The notes below the pieces were generated by a model that did not search any database, had not been told where the DNA came from, and saw nothing but the letters and a program-made list of their open reading frames with translations. Below are positions 18,169 through 29,338 of a DNA stretch of 64,000 nucleotides, one piece after another. Source of the stretch: Alphaproteobacteria bacterium (lineage in GTDB: Bacteria > Pseudomonadota > Alphaproteobacteria > UBA7985 > JAUIBT01); contig JAUIBT010000013.1 of the NCBI GenBank assembly GCA_030428255.1, forward strand, positions 42,975 through 106,974. The letters are read 5' to 3'. The number at the start of each line of letters is the position of its first letter. Position 1 is the first letter of the stretch. A program made the translations under genes and the position numbers.

Positions 18169-19890
18169 CTAGATGTCGGCGAAGGCCTTGACCTCTTTTG
18201 CGCCGCCAGGGTGGGTCACCGCGCCAAACTCAGCTGAAGAGACAGTCTGAGCATACTTCCAGATCGCGCCGGATTGGAAATCGGTCTCGCGGGGCTTCCA
18301 CTCTTTGCGGCGCGCCTCCAGCTCCTCGTCGCTCAGCTTGACCTCCATAGTGCCTTTGTCGGCGTCGATCGCGATGATATCGCCGTCCTTTAGCAGGCCG
18401 ATGGGGCCGCCGACCGCCGCTTCAGGACCGACGTGGCCGATGCAAAAGCCACGCGTCGCACCGGAAAAACGCCCGTCGGTGATCAGAGCCACCTTGTCGC
18501 CTCGGCCTTGCCCGTAAATGGCAGCGGTGGTTGCCAGCATTTCACGCATGCCGGGGCCGCCCTTGGGGCCTTCGTAGCGGATCACCAGAACTTCGCCGTC
18601 CTTGTAGTCGCCTTTGACCACGGCATCGAAGCAAGCTTCCTCGGCGTCAAAGCAGCGGGCCGGGCCCTCGAAGACACGCTTTTCCATGCCCGCGACTTTA
18701 ACGATCGCACCCTCAGGTGCCAGGTTGCCCTTCAAGCCGACCACGCCGCCGGTGGGTGAAATCGGAGCCTTGACAGGGAAAACGATGTCTTGGTTCTCAG
18801 GGAAGCGCACCCGCTCATGGTTCTCGGCCAGTGTTTTGCCGCTAACGGTAATGCAGTCGCCGTGCAGGATGTTGTTGTCCAACAGCTCCTTGATCACCAC
18901 CGGAATGCCGCCGATTTCGAACAGGTCCTTCGCGACATAGGTGCCGCCAGGCTTCAGGTTGCCGATATAGGGCGTGTCTTTGAAGATGTCGGCCACATCG
19001 TGGATCGAAAACTCGATGCCGCACTCGTGTGCAATGGCCGGCAGGTGCAAAGCGGCGTTGGTTGATCCCCCGGTGGCGGCAACCACGCGCGCAGCGTTCT
19101 CCAGCGACTTGCGGGTCACGATATCGCGCGGACGCAGGCCCGTGCGCAGCAGGTCCATAACCGCCTCGCCAGACTTGTAGGCGAAGCTGTCGCGCAGCTC
19201 ATAAGGTGCAGGTGCGCCGGCCGAGCCGGTCAGGGCCAATCCGATTCCTTCAGAGACCGAGGCCATGGTGTTGGCTGTGAACTGCGCGCCGCACGAACCC
19301 GCAGACGGGCAAGCAACGCACTCCAGTTCATGCAGCTCTTCATCGTTGATTTCGCCGGTGGCGTGCTGGCCAACGGCTTCGAACAGGTCTTGAACCGTAA
19401 CGTCGCGATCCTTGTAGCGGCCGGGCAGGATCGAACCGCCATACATGAACACAGACGGCACATTCAGGCGCACCATGGCCATCATGATGCCGGGCAGCGA
19501 CTTGTCACAGCCAGCCAAGCCCACCATAGCGTCGTAGCAGTGACCTCGCATAGTCAGCTCAACCGAATCGGCAATGACCTCGCGCGAAACCAGCGAGGAC
19601 TTCATGCCCTCGTGGCCCATGGCGATTCCGTCTGTCACAGTGATGGTTGTGAACTCGCGCGGAGTACCGCCTGCCGCAGCAACGCCCTTTTTGGCGACCT
19701 GTGCTTGGCGCGCCAAGGAGATGTTACAAGGCGCAGCTTCATTCCAAGTGGTGACAACGCCGACCAAGGGTGCCGCAATCTCCTCGTCAGACAGCCCCAT
19801 GGCGTGCAGGTATGAACGATGCGGTGCGCGCTCAGGGCCAACGGTGGTATAGCGGCTGGGCAGATTGGACTTATCGAAAGGCTGGTTCAT
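18169..19890 (-). CDS. ilvD: Dihydroxy-acid dehydratase
   Basis: The enzyme dehydrates 2,3-dihydroxy-isovalerate and its isoleucine-pathway analogue to 2-oxo acids, in branched-chain amino acid and pantothenate synthesis. It carries an Fe-S cluster; the candidate cluster cysteines are visible in A-P-C-N-I, A-G-C-D-K-S and C-P-S-A-G-S-C-G. The start is ATG 19890, with AAGGAAA upstream and the family N-terminus [18 protein letters not shown]; the longer frame to 20037 adds unrelated sequence. Length is 573 aa, as usual. It is monocistronic and divergent from bpt. It would be a client of the SUF operon in the same window. Confidence 0.94.
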   Translation of the reverse strand: MNQPFDKSNLPSRYTTVGPERAPHRSYLHAMGLSDEEIAAPLVGVVTTWNEAAPCNISLARQAQVAKKGVAAAGGTPREFTTITVTDGIAMGHEGMKSSLVSREVIADSVELTMRGHCYDAMVGLAGCDKSLPGIMMAMVRLNVPSVFMYGGSILPGRYKDRDVTVQDLFEAVGQHATGEINDEELHELECVACPSAGSCGAQFTANTMASVSEGIGLALTGSAGAPAPYELRDSFAYKSGEAVMDLLRTGLRPRDIVTRKSLENAARVVAATGGSTNAALHLPAIAHECGIEFSIHDVADIFKDTPYIGNLKPGGTYVAKDLFEIGGIPVVIKELLDNNILHGDCITVSGKTLAENHERVRFPENQDIVFPVKAPISPTGGVVGLKGNLAPEGAIVKVAGMEKRVFEGPARCFDAEEACFDAVVKGDYKDGEVLVIRYEGPKGGPGMREMLATTAAIYGQGRGDKVALITDGRFSGATRGFCIGHVGPEAAVGGPIGLLKDGDIIAIDADKGTMEVKLSDEELEARRKEWKPRETDFQSGAIWKYAQTVSSAEFGAVTHPGGAKEVKAFADI

Positions 19891-20067
19891 GGGCGTGTTT
19901 CCTTGGTTCTTGTCACCGCCATGGGCGGCGTCACCGGCTCTAGTGTTGACAGCCATGCTTGCGGGCGCGAACATGACGCCTGCAGCCGTCGGGACCGCAT
20001 CACCTGGTGAAGTTGGGCTCAGATCCTTGACAAGCATAGGGGCTGCAACAAATCAAGGAGCAATTCC

Positions 20068-20175
20068 ATGACCTGGCAGCAAAGCCACTGCGTATCAATG
20101 GGCTCCGGACCAGGCGTCGCTGCATCTCCATCAGCGACAAGCAAAGGATATGGCGCTGGACGTGACACAGTTTGA
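20068..20175 (+). CDS. Possible 35-aa leader ORF upstream of bpt
   Basis: An ATG at 20068 follows a near-perfect ribosome binding site (AAGGAG, 7-nt spacer). The frame runs 35 codons to TGA at 20173-20175 and overlaps the first 26 nt of the bpt frame. The peptide begins M-T-W-Q-Q-S-H-C and is rich in Ser and Gly. It may couple translation to bpt, or the site may be the original bpt start moved out of frame. No homology is claimed. Confidence 0.3.
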   Translation: MTWQQSHCVSMGSGPGVAASPSATSKGYGAGRDTV

Positions 20176-21076
20176 GGCCAAATCATCGTCAAATCAGGCG
20201 CCTCTGCCCGCCCATGAACTTGGCGAGCAACAGGCCGAGCTTCGCAGCAATAGCAATGCCCGCAATGGTATGCCTTGCGGTGAGGACGGCGCGGAGGGTC
20301 TAGCGCGCCTTACCAATGCCCCCTTGTCCCATGTCAACTGGACCGGGATCGGAATCACATTTGTTTCCACGCGCAGCCAAGCTTGCCCCTATCTGGAAGG
20401 CAAGACCGAACGAAAGCTGATTGCCCCGATTACGCGCAGTGCCAGGCGACGCTTTTCCACTTTGAATGAAGCTGGCTTCAGGCGCTCAAACTCCTTTGTC
20501 TATCGCCCCATTTGCTCAGACTGCCAAGCTTGCATGGCTGCGCGCGTCAGAGTTGAGGATTTTGAGCCAAGCAAGACCCAAAGACGCATAGCGCGGCGCA
20601 ATCAGGAGCTGAGCCTGAACATGGCCTCAGCCATGGCGACCGAGGAGCACTACGACTTGTTCCGCCGCTATTTGGATCAGCGACACTTCGACGGCGACAT
20701 GGCCTTAATGGACGAAGACGACTTCGCGGCTATGATCGAGGAAACCTCGGTACGCACGAACTTGTTCGAATGGCGCGCTCCCGGCAGCAACCGCTTGATG
20801 GCCGCTTGCCTGGTCGATCACTTGGACGACGGCTTTTCCATGGTCTATTCCTACTATGACCCAGACCAACCGAAGCGTAGCCTTGGAGTTGCCATGATTT
20901 TGTCGCTGATAGCGCTGGCGGCCAAGGCACAGTTGCCCCATGTCTACTTGGGCTATTGGGTGCAAGGCTCGAGGAAAATGAGCTATAAGCAGGACTATCA
21001 CCCGCTTGAGATTTATTCCCAGGGTCGCTGGCAGCTATTGCCACGCTCAGGCTGTGATGACCCGCTGCCGGACTAA
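20150..21076 (+). CDS. bpt: Aspartate/glutamate leucyltransferase (arginyltransferase family)
   Basis: An N-end-rule enzyme that adds Leu from Leu-tRNA to proteins with N-terminal Asp or Glu, marking them for ClpS/ClpAP. The family core is clear: A-C-P-Y-L-E-G-K-T-E-R-K-L near residues 78-90, then F-R-R-S-N-S-F-V-Y-R-P-I-C-S-D-C-Q-A-C with the cysteine cluster, and L-G-Y-W-V-Q-G-S-R-K-M-S-Y-K near the C-terminus. The annotated frame is 308 aa, about 60 longer than usual, because of an N-terminal low-complexity stretch. Initiation further in, for instance at ATG 20270, is possible. An upstream ORF with a better ribosome binding site overlaps the first codons. Confidence 0.88.
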   Translation: MALDVTQFEAKSSSNQAPLPAHELGEQQAELRSNSNARNGMPCGEDGAEGLARLTNAPLSHVNWTGIGITFVSTRSQACPYLEGKTERKLIAPITRSARRRFSTLNEAGFRRSNSFVYRPICSDCQACMAARVRVEDFEPSKTQRRIARRNQELSLNMASAMATEEHYDLFRRYLDQRHFDGDMALMDEDDFAAMIEETSVRTNLFEWRAPGSNRLMAACLVDHLDDGFSMVYSYYDPDQPKRSLGVAMILSLIALAAKAQLPHVYLGYWVQGSRKMSYKQDYHPLEIYSQGRWQLLPRSGCDDPLPD

Positions 21077-21162
21077 GGCTTTTGCCCTGGCTTGTTTACG
21101 CTTTTCTTTATTGCGCTCTGGTTTTAGGCCGGGGCGAGACACGCACCAACCCTAGGGCAGCT

Positions 21163-22350
21163 ATGGCCAAAGCGCGCACACCCCGTCCCCTTGACACTGG
21201 CAGCTCAGCGAAATCTGCGCGCCGTGCGCTGCTGATCGCGGCAGGCTCGGCCGCGTTGGTCGCGCCCTTGGCCAAGGCCCAGGCACAAACCACGGGCCAG
21301 TCGAGCGTTCAAGACAAGGTCACTGCCTGCCAATCCCTGATCCGGCGTGCCAAAATCCTCACCATGGTCACCGCCTGGCCGACCAGGCTTGCACCTTTGC
21401 ATCGCGCCGCAAGCCTGTTGGCCCAGCGGGTTGAAACCCTGTCTGACGGCAAGCTGCGCATCAAACTCTATGCAGCCGGGGAGTTGCTGCCTGCAGCCCA
21501 AAACTACGACGCGGCGCGCGACGGCGACGTGGACCTGGTCCATAGCTTTGAAGCCTATCGAGCGGCTAACCGGCCGGGGCTCCATCTTTTTTCGAGCGTT
21601 CCTTTCGGCATGACAAGCCTAGAGACCCAAAGCTGGTTGGTCTCCGAAGGGCAAAGGTTTTGGGACGCTCTGAGCAAGCCAACGGGGTTAAAGCCCTTAT
21701 GGGCAGGGGATCTTGGCCAGGGTTCAGGGCTGTGGACCAAGAAAGCCCTGCCCGAAGGCGAGCGCCTTTCCGGCCTGGTTTTGCGTTCTAGCGGGTTGGC
21801 GCGCGCCATCTATAAGCGACTGGGCGCGGAGGCCGTGCGCCTTGACGACCAAGCTCTTAAGGGCGAGCTGGACGCGAACAATCTGGACGGAGTTGAGTGG
21901 TTTGGCCCCTGGATGGATCAGGAGCTGGACCTCGATAAACAGCTCAGCCACTGCTATGGCCCGGGCCTGACGCAGCCGTGTCAAATCATCAGCCTGCTGG
22001 TCAATCAGAACACCTGGGACAAGCTGGAGCCCGACCACCGCAGCATTCTCAGCACCGCGGCGCAGGCGGTTGGCCATGAAACATGGATGGTGTTCGAAAC
22101 CCAAAACCGTATCGCGTCCGCGCGGATGGCGCGCGAGGGGCTGGAAAAGAAGACCTTTGGCCGGGATCTTGCCAATGCGTTGGGGGCCGCTACAGGCGAG
22201 GTCTTAGCGCAGACCTTCGCAAGCGATACGCAGGCAGGTCAGGCATTTGCCTCCTATGCGCGGTTCCGCCAGGCCGCTCTGGCCATGGCTGAGACCGGAA
22301 GCGCTGCCTTCCAACGCGCGCGGCTCTTACCGTTCCAATTCGCGATTTAG
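21163..22350 (+). CDS. TRAP-type transporter solute-binding protein (DctP family)
   Basis: A periplasmic binding protein of a TRAP transporter, the class that captures organic acids. The start at ATG 21163 has AGGG 5 nt upstream and gives 395 aa. A long N-terminal signal region with an S-A-R-R-A-L-L start to the hydrophobic core may be Tat-dependent (the twin Arg is followed by A-L-L rather than a full Tat consensus). The A-A-G-E-L-L-P segment, the conserved S-S-V-P-F-G-M and the G-V-E-W-F-G-P-W motifs fit TRAP binding proteins of the DctP family. No DctQ or DctM membrane subunits are adjacent, so it is an orphan that must pair with permeases elsewhere. Confidence 0.8.
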   Translation: MAKARTPRPLDTGSSAKSARRALLIAAGSAALVAPLAKAQAQTTGQSSVQDKVTACQSLIRRAKILTMVTAWPTRLAPLHRAASLLAQRVETLSDGKLRIKLYAAGELLPAAQNYDAARDGDVDLVHSFEAYRAANRPGLHLFSSVPFGMTSLETQSWLVSEGQRFWDALSKPTGLKPLWAGDLGQGSGLWTKKALPEGERLSGLVLRSSGLARAIYKRLGAEAVRLDDQALKGELDANNLDGVEWFGPWMDQELDLDKQLSHCYGPGLTQPCQIISLLVNQNTWDKLEPDHRSILSTAAQAVGHETWMVFETQNRIASARMAREGLEKKTFGRDLANALGAATGEVLAQTFASDTQAGQAFASYARFRQAALAMAETGSAAFQRARLLPFQFAI

Positions 22351-22386
22351 CGCGCGATGGACGCATGCCATTCGGCGAAATACGCC

Positions 22387-23994
22387 TTAGGGATTGACAG
22401 CAAGGAAGGGCGCGGGCTTGGGCAGTGGTATGGGAACCGAGGCTCGGCTCGCGGCCTGCTCAGGCTCGGTATTGCCGCGAATCATATCCACCACGTCCTC
22501 CAGAACTGTGTCGCGCTCGGTCAAGAAATCCTTCAAAGATTGCGCGTCTTCCACGTCCGGCAAAAAGTGCTGAGCATCGGCGGTCAAATCTTGAATGTGG
22601 CACATGACAGGCACGCTGAGCAGAAGCTTTGAATGCGGCAACTGGAAGTCGACGGGGTTGCGCATGCAGCCGCGATTGTCTAACCCCCCTGTCCGCTCGC
22701 CATAGAACAGTGCATCCGGCCGGTTCTTGCGCAGTTCGCCGACGAACAGGCTCGCCGCGGAGTAGGTCTTTCCTGACACCAGAACGTGCAACTGCCCGCG
22801 AAAGTGCCGTTTGCCCCAGGCCACGCTTTGGGTCTCAACCGCTGTACCGCGGGGCTTGATCTCGTAGCGCGTCGGGTAGTTGCGATAGCGCAATTGCAGG
22901 CGATTGCTCGACTTGCGCAAATCCTCCAATTGGCGCGCTGAATGTCCCCTTAGGAAGATGGGCGCTCGGCGTTCTATCTTGGCACCCATGACATGAATGT
23001 AACGTGGGAAGTGATGGCTGCGATCCAGCAAATAGGCCAGCAACAAAGACGCATTACCGATCTGCCCGCCGGTATTCTCGCGCAAGTCGATGATCAGGTC
23101 GCGCGCGCCTTTGGCGTTTAAGTCTTTAAAAACTTGATCAAAAAATGCTTCAAACGCATCTTTTTCACCTAAGAAGGTATTGACGCTCAACAAGGGCACC
23201 CCGTTATGGACCTCAAAAGAAAAGCGCGCTTTTTGACTTTCCATCTGGCGGCTGAATTGGCGCAAAGGGTTGCTGCCACGCAGGCGCAGGGTCTTGGTCT
23301 TGCCGTTGGGTAGGCGCAGGTCATAACTGTAGTGGCTTTGGCTAGGATCAACCAGCCAGAAGTAAAACGGCAGTGTGTCACCAGAGGCATCGAAGGCCGT
23401 AATGTCGCTGGTTTTGTCGAGGCAGAAATAGCGGTTCGCTTCGGCAATCCAATCGGCCACGGGGCGCTCATTGATGCGCAACACCTCAGTGCCCGCCGGT
23501 AGGGTAAAACGATCGCGTTCCAAATACAAACGCCCTTCCAGCGCGATAAGATCTAAAGATACGGCGCGCATCGGCCGCATTTGATCTTCGATCTGATCCG
23601 GCGCAAAGGTCAGGCAGGTGTGGCCATCGCGCACCGCAGCGACGCCGGGCAACAGGGCGCGCAAGAACTCACGCAGCGACGCTTCTTCGGGCAGTTCCTC
23701 TGCAATCTCTTCGAAAATGGCGTTGATATCGTCTTCTGAGCTGTGCAGCCCAAAATTGGGCTGGTGGCGCTGCAACATGGCCTGAGTGAAGGCCAAATCT
23801 TCCAGCATGGCCTCGCGGGTCAACGGGCCAGAGGCGCTGTCGTCTTGTGCCTTCTCGGTGGTGGACTGAGCCAAGCCAGGGCCGCTTATGAGCAGCAAGA
23901 CGCCCGCAACAAAGAGTAGCCCAGAAACAAGCAAGCGGGCGACGGCAATACCAGCGCGCGAACGGTGCGTGCTAAACACATGGCAAGCATTCAA
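22387..23994 (-). CDS. Secreted S41-family peptidase-like protein
   Basis: A 535-aa protein with an N-terminal signal/anchor (hydrophobic about residues 20-42) and a C-terminal tail-specific-protease (TSPc) fold. The S41 core motif D-L-R-E-N-T-G-G is near residue 301, and the nucleophile region S-G-K-T-Y-S-A-A-S-L-F near residue 411 provides the candidate catalytic Ser. No PDZ domain is evident, unlike CtpA. The initiator is TTG 23994: AAGGAG lies 7 nt upstream, which decides it over the in-frame GTG at 23979. Substrate unknown; a role in periplasmic peptide processing is likely. It is read separately from the suf genes upstream. Confidence 0.75.
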   Translation of the reverse strand: MNACHVFSTHRSRAGIAVARLLVSGLLFVAGVLLLISGPGLAQSTTEKAQDDSASGPLTREAMLEDLAFTQAMLQRHQPNFGLHSSEDDINAIFEEIAEELPEEASLREFLRALLPGVAAVRDGHTCLTFAPDQIEDQMRPMRAVSLDLIALEGRLYLERDRFTLPAGTEVLRINERPVADWIAEANRYFCLDKTSDITAFDASGDTLPFYFWLVDPSQSHYSYDLRLPNGKTKTLRLRGSNPLRQFSRQMESQKARFSFEVHNGVPLLSVNTFLGEKDAFEAFFDQVFKDLNAKGARDLIIDLRENTGGQIGNASLLLAYLLDRSHHFPRYIHVMGAKIERRAPIFLRGHSARQLEDLRKSSNRLQLRYRNYPTRYEIKPRGTAVETQSVAWGKRHFRGQLHVLVSGKTYSAASLFVGELRKNRPDALFYGERTGGLDNRGCMRNPVDFQLPHSKLLLSVPVMCHIQDLTADAQHFLPDVEDAQSLKDFLTERDTVLEDVVDMIRGNTEPEQAASRASVPIPLPKPAPFLAVNP

Positions 23995-24094
23995 AGCCCT
24001 ACTCCTTTTTGCCTAGACAAGCGCGTGCAGCCCTGGTTGGTCGATCCACAAACTGGAAAAGGCGTGAGCGCTCAATGAGGCTGAGCCTGGCTGT

Positions 24095-24517
24095 CTACAA
24101 ATCCAACAAGAGCCGTGCATCATCGGTCATGCGATCTTTGGTCCAGCCCGGCTCCCACACCAGTTGTACAGCGACCCGCCCAACGCCGGGCACTTTTTCG
24201 ATAGCTTCAGCGACCATCACGGGCATTTGCCCTGCAACGGGGCAGCCGGGAGCGGTCAATGTCATGTCAATATCAACATCGCCCCGACTTGTCACATCAC
24301 ATCGGTAAATGAGACCCAAATCCCACAAATTGATGGGAATTTCGGGGTCGTAGACCGTCTGAATCGCCTCGATCACCTGGTCGTAGCTGGCCGGCGTTTG
24401 ACCGTCAGCCAATGGGCTGCCGCGCTCAGCGCGGTAATCGGCGCCGGGGCCAGTTTCGCCCCAACGCCCCACCGCGCCAGGCATGAAATCGCTGAGATTG
24501 AGTCCGTCGTCTTGCAT
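24095..24517 (-). CDS. sufT: MIP18/DUF59 Fe-S assembly protein SufT
   Basis: A 140-aa protein of the MIP18 (DUF59) family that helps mature Fe-S proteins. The domain spans about residues 42-140; the signature D-P-E-I-P-I-N-L-W-D-L-G-L-I-Y and the conserved Cys in L-T-A-P-G-C-P-V-A are present. The first 40 residues are a variable extension. It starts 6 nt after the sufS stop with GGGAG upstream and is the last gene of the suf operon. No A-type carrier gene (sufA) or sufU follows; SUF operons in relatives often have one here. Confidence 0.85.
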   Translation of the reverse strand: MQDDGLNLSDFMPGAVGRWGETGPGADYRAERGSPLADGQTPASYDQVIEAIQTVYDPEIPINLWDLGLIYRCDVTSRGDVDIDMTLTAPGCPVAGQMPVMVAEAIEKVPGVGRVAVQLVWEPGWTKDRMTDDARLLLDL

Positions 24518-24523
24518 CGCTCC

Positions 24524-25756
24524 CTACCCCAACATCTCGCGCGCCAAAGCCAAGGCGTCGAATAACTGATCCACTTCTTCAAAGGTCGAATAGGCGGCAA
24601 ATGACGCGCGTGCCGTTGCGGTAACACCGAACCGCTCCATGAGCGGCTGAGCGCAGTGATGGCCCGCACGCACCGCCACGCCATATTGATCCAAAATAGT
24701 CGATAGATCGTGAGCGTGCATGTCCTTGAAATGAAAGCTGAGGACTGAGACTTTGCCCGGTGCCTGGCCGATCAGCTCCATACCTTCGAATGCCTGGGCC
24801 TTGTGCGTGGCGTAGGCTAGAACCGCCGCTTCGTGTTCTGCAATCTTGTCCATGCCGACCTGCGCGACCCAATCGAGCGCCGCCGTCAGCCCCACCGTCT
24901 CGATGATCGCTGGCGTGCCCGCTTCAAAGCGCAGCGGCGGTTCGGCGAAGGTGGTACCGGTAAAGCGCACCTGGTCGATCATATCGCCGCCGCCCTGATA
25001 GGGCGGCATAGCAGCCAGATGTTCAGCTTTGCCATAGAGCACGCCCAGACCGGTCGGGCCATAGAGCTTGTGTGCCGAGAAGGCGAGGAAATCGACATCT
25101 AAATCTTTGACGTCCACTTGAAAGTGGGTCACCGACTGGCAAGCGTCCAGCAGAACTGGCACCCCCCTGGCGTGGGCCTTAGCGATCATGTCCTTAACCG
25201 GGTTGACAGTCCCCATGACGTTCGAGACATGCGCGACCGCCACCAGGCCCACGTCCTTGTTGGCAAGCTGCTGTTCATACCAAGCAAGGTCTAAGACCCC
25301 AGCATCGTCGTGCGGAATGACCAACAGCTCTAAGCTGCGTTCTTGGGCCAGCATTTGCCAGGGAACGATGTTGGCGTGGTGCTCCATGGCCGAAATCATA
25401 ATGGCTTTGCCCGGGGCCATGACATGACGGCCAAAGGTTGCCGCGACCAGATTGATAGCTTCGGTCGCGCCTTTGGTGAAGACGATCTCTCGCTCGCCGG
25501 CGTTCAAGAACTGCGCAGCCCTTACGCGAGCTGCCTCATAGGCATCGGTCGAGCGCATCGACAGAGTATGCAAGCCGCGATGCACGTTGGCATAATCGCG
25601 GCGCATGAACTCGGTCATGGCCTCGATCACTTGGCGCGGTTTTTGCGCTGAGGCCGCGCTGTCAAGATAGGCCAAAGGACGCCCATTGATACTCTGCTCG
25701 AAGACAGGGAAATCGGCGCGAATGGCCTGCACGTCATAGGGGGAGTTGTGGCCCAT
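24524..25756 (-). CDS. sufS: Cysteine desulfurase SufS
   Basis: A PLP enzyme that takes sulfur from cysteine and passes it to the SufBCD scaffold. The 410-aa sequence contains the PLP lysine in S-A-H-K-L-Y-G-P-T-G near residue 230 and the persulfide Cys in R-A-G-H-H-C-A-Q-P near residue 365. The N-terminus R-A-D-F-P-V-F and the Y-L-D-S-A-A-S motif are those of the group II (SufS/CsdA) desulfurases. It lies in the middle of the suf operon between sufD and sufT. Confidence 0.94.
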   Translation of the reverse strand: MGHNSPYDVQAIRADFPVFEQSINGRPLAYLDSAASAQKPRQVIEAMTEFMRRDYANVHRGLHTLSMRSTDAYEAARVRAAQFLNAGEREIVFTKGATEAINLVAATFGRHVMAPGKAIMISAMEHHANIVPWQMLAQERSLELLVIPHDDAGVLDLAWYEQQLANKDVGLVAVAHVSNVMGTVNPVKDMIAKAHARGVPVLLDACQSVTHFQVDVKDLDVDFLAFSAHKLYGPTGLGVLYGKAEHLAAMPPYQGGGDMIDQVRFTGTTFAEPPLRFEAGTPAIIETVGLTAALDWVAQVGMDKIAEHEAAVLAYATHKAQAFEGMELIGQAPGKVSVLSFHFKDMHAHDLSTILDQYGVAVRAGHHCAQPLMERFGVTATARASFAAYSTFEEVDQLFDALALAREMLG

Positions 25757-25777
25757 AGCGCTCTCGTCTTCCTTTGC

Positions 25778-26926
25778 CTAAGCTTGGCCGTCTTGGTCGG
25801 CAAAGACCGAGGTCAGATAGCTGCTGATTACGGCCTGCCAATGGGCGGTGACTTCGGCACAATCGCCGACTTCATCCAGCACATCTTGAACAAAGGCTTC
25901 GACCATCATCTTGTGTGCAATCGCAGCGGGGATACCGCGCGCGCGCAGGTAAAAGATCGCCGCCTCGTCCAAAGCGCCGACAGTCGAGCCGTGCGAGCAA
26001 ATCACGTCGTCGGCGTAGATTTCCAGCTCTGGCTTATTGTGGATGCGCGCACGCGGACCCAACAGCAGACCGCGAGACATCTGATTGCCTTCGATCTTCT
26101 GGCTGTCCTTGGCGACGTAGATCTTGCCCTGAAAGATCGAGTTCCCGGAGCCGCCTACCACGGACTTATAGACCTCGTTCGAAGTGGTGTTCGGGGCGTT
26201 GTGATTGATGCGCGTATGGCTGTCACAGCGTTGCTGTCCGTCCAGCAAATGCAAGCCATAGAGGTCCAGATGCGACCCTGCACCGGCCAGATCCACGCGA
26301 ATGTTGTGGCGCGAGATGCCTGCGCCTTGGTTCAAGGCAAAATGGCTATAGCTGGCGTCGCGCTCCAGGCGGGCGGCGGTCCAGCCCAGATGGGTCGCGT
26401 CCAGGGCTTCGGTTTGACTGCGCAGGTGGCGCAGGTGCGCACCCTCTTCGACAAAAACCTCAATCACAGGGCTCGAAGCGCCCTGCCCGTTCGATGCATA
26501 GCGCTCGATCAGCTCGGCCTCTGCGCCACGCCCGACCACCACCAGATAGCGAGCAAAGGCGGCTTGGCCTGCAAGGCGGCGATGATCCAAGACAATCGGG
26601 CCTGTCAGTTTGCTTTTCGCGGCCACCTCGATGATCAGCACGTCGTCAAGATTAGCAGTGCTGTAAGCCGCAAGCGGATCGTCCAAGGGCACCAGGCTGC
26701 CGATCTTGTCGACCAGCGCCTGGGGCGCTTCGCCGGGCTTATAGCAGCGCAGGCCATCTTGGTCGGACAGTTCTGCCAGTGGCTGAGCAACAGTCTGCCC
26801 AAGGTCAGCTTGCGTCAGGCTGGTGAAATCGCTGTACTTATAGGCTTCAACCCGCCGATTGGGCCAGCCAAGCGCCGCGAAACTTTCAGCGCCGCTTTGG
26901 CGCAGTGAAGCAAGAGTTTGGCTCAT
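25778..26926 (-). CDS. sufD: Fe-S cluster scaffold subunit SufD
   Basis: A 382-aa beta-helix subunit of the SufBC2D scaffold that assembles Fe-S clusters. The C-terminal segment around I-Y-A-D-D-V-I-C-S-H-G-S-T-V-G is the family hallmark, with the conserved His that takes part in the SufB-SufD interface. It starts 2 nt after the sufC stop. The sequence is diverged in its N-terminal half, as is normal for SufD. Confidence 0.93.
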   Translation of the reverse strand: MSQTLASLRQSGAESFAALGWPNRRVEAYKYSDFTSLTQADLGQTVAQPLAELSDQDGLRCYKPGEAPQALVDKIGSLVPLDDPLAAYSTANLDDVLIIEVAAKSKLTGPIVLDHRRLAGQAAFARYLVVVGRGAEAELIERYASNGQGASSPVIEVFVEEGAHLRHLRSQTEALDATHLGWTAARLERDASYSHFALNQGAGISRHNIRVDLAGAGSHLDLYGLHLLDGQQRCDSHTRINHNAPNTTSNEVYKSVVGGSGNSIFQGKIYVAKDSQKIEGNQMSRGLLLGPRARIHNKPELEIYADDVICSHGSTVGALDEAAIFYLRARGIPAAIAHKMMVEAFVQDVLDEVGDCAEVTAHWQAVISSYLTSVFADQDGQA

Positions 26927-26928
26927 GA

Positions 26929-27681
26929 CTAGGCGGCCTTTTCATAATCGACGTAGCCGCGCTCTTCCAATTCCATTGCCAGCTCAGGACCGCCAGAGCG
27001 GACGATCTTGCCGTCAGCCAGCACATGAACATGATCGGGCTTGATGTAGTCCAACAGGCGCTGATAGTGCGTGATGACCAGGAAAGAGCGCTTGTCGTCG
27101 CGCAGGGCGTTCACGCCTTCGGCCACGATCCGCAGCGCGTCGATGTCCAGGCCAGAATCGGTCTCGTCCAGCACCGCGAATTGCGGATCCAACAGCGCCA
27201 TTTGCAGGACCTCGGCACGCTTTTTCTCTCCGCCAGAGAAGCCTGAATTGACAGAGCGCTTGAGCATATCCGGATTGATCTTCAGCTCGGCAGCCTTGGC
27301 GCGGGCCAGCTTAAGGAAGTCCATACCGCTCAACTCGGGCAGACCGCGCGCTGCGCGTGTCTCGTTGGTGCAGGTGCGCAAGAAATTGAGCATCTGAACG
27401 CCGGGAATCTCCACCGGATACTGGAAGGCAAGGAACAGACCCGCATGGGCGCGCTCTTCGACCTCGAGGGCCAGCAGGTCTTGGCCCTTATAGAAGACCG
27501 AGCCTTCGGTGATGACGTATCCGTCTTTGCCCGCCAGGACGTTGCCCAAAGTGGACTTGCCCGCTCCGTTGGGGCCCATGATCGCGTGGACTTCGCCAGG
27601 GTTGATTTCCAGGGTTAAGCCCTTGAGGATTTCTTTGCCATCCTCTTCGATTTGGGCGTGCAGGTTTTGAATGCTGAGCAT
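26929..27681 (-). CDS. sufC: Fe-S assembly ATPase SufC
   Basis: The ABC-type ATPase of the SUF scaffold. From ATG 27681 it is 250 aa, with Walker A G-P-N-G-A-G-K-S-T at residues 36-44, signature N-S-G-F-S-G-G-E-K-K-R, and the SufC-specific Walker B L-D-E-T-D-S-G-L-D. The frame reaches a TTG at 27699, but ATG 27681 has GAAGGA 10 nt upstream and fits the normal N-terminus M-L-S-I-Q-N-L. It is between sufB and sufD. Confidence 0.95.
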   Translation of the reverse strand: MLSIQNLHAQIEEDGKEILKGLTLEINPGEVHAIMGPNGAGKSTLGNVLAGKDGYVITEGSVFYKGQDLLALEVEERAHAGLFLAFQYPVEIPGVQMLNFLRTCTNETRAARGLPELSGMDFLKLARAKAAELKINPDMLKRSVNSGFSGGEKKRAEVLQMALLDPQFAVLDETDSGLDIDALRIVAEGVNALRDDKRSFLVITHYQRLLDYIKPDHVHVLADGKIVRSGGPELAMELEERGYVDYEKAA

Positions 27682-27765
27682 GCAACAAGGGTCCTTCAAT
27701 GCATTTGTACGGCGCAGGTCACGCGCCTTTCCTTTGGGCCTATCTTTTGGGCCTGGCCGGCCGGT

Positions 27766-29223
<1,458 letters not shown>

Positions 29224-29338
29224 CGTGTTTTGCCTTCGTTAGCCTTCGGCCTCGCGGTCTGCTGGGCCTGCTGTGTCGTTGTTGAGTTGGGGACCTTGTC
29301 CCTTTAATTGGCTTGGGGCTCATACCCCGTTGGCCTCG

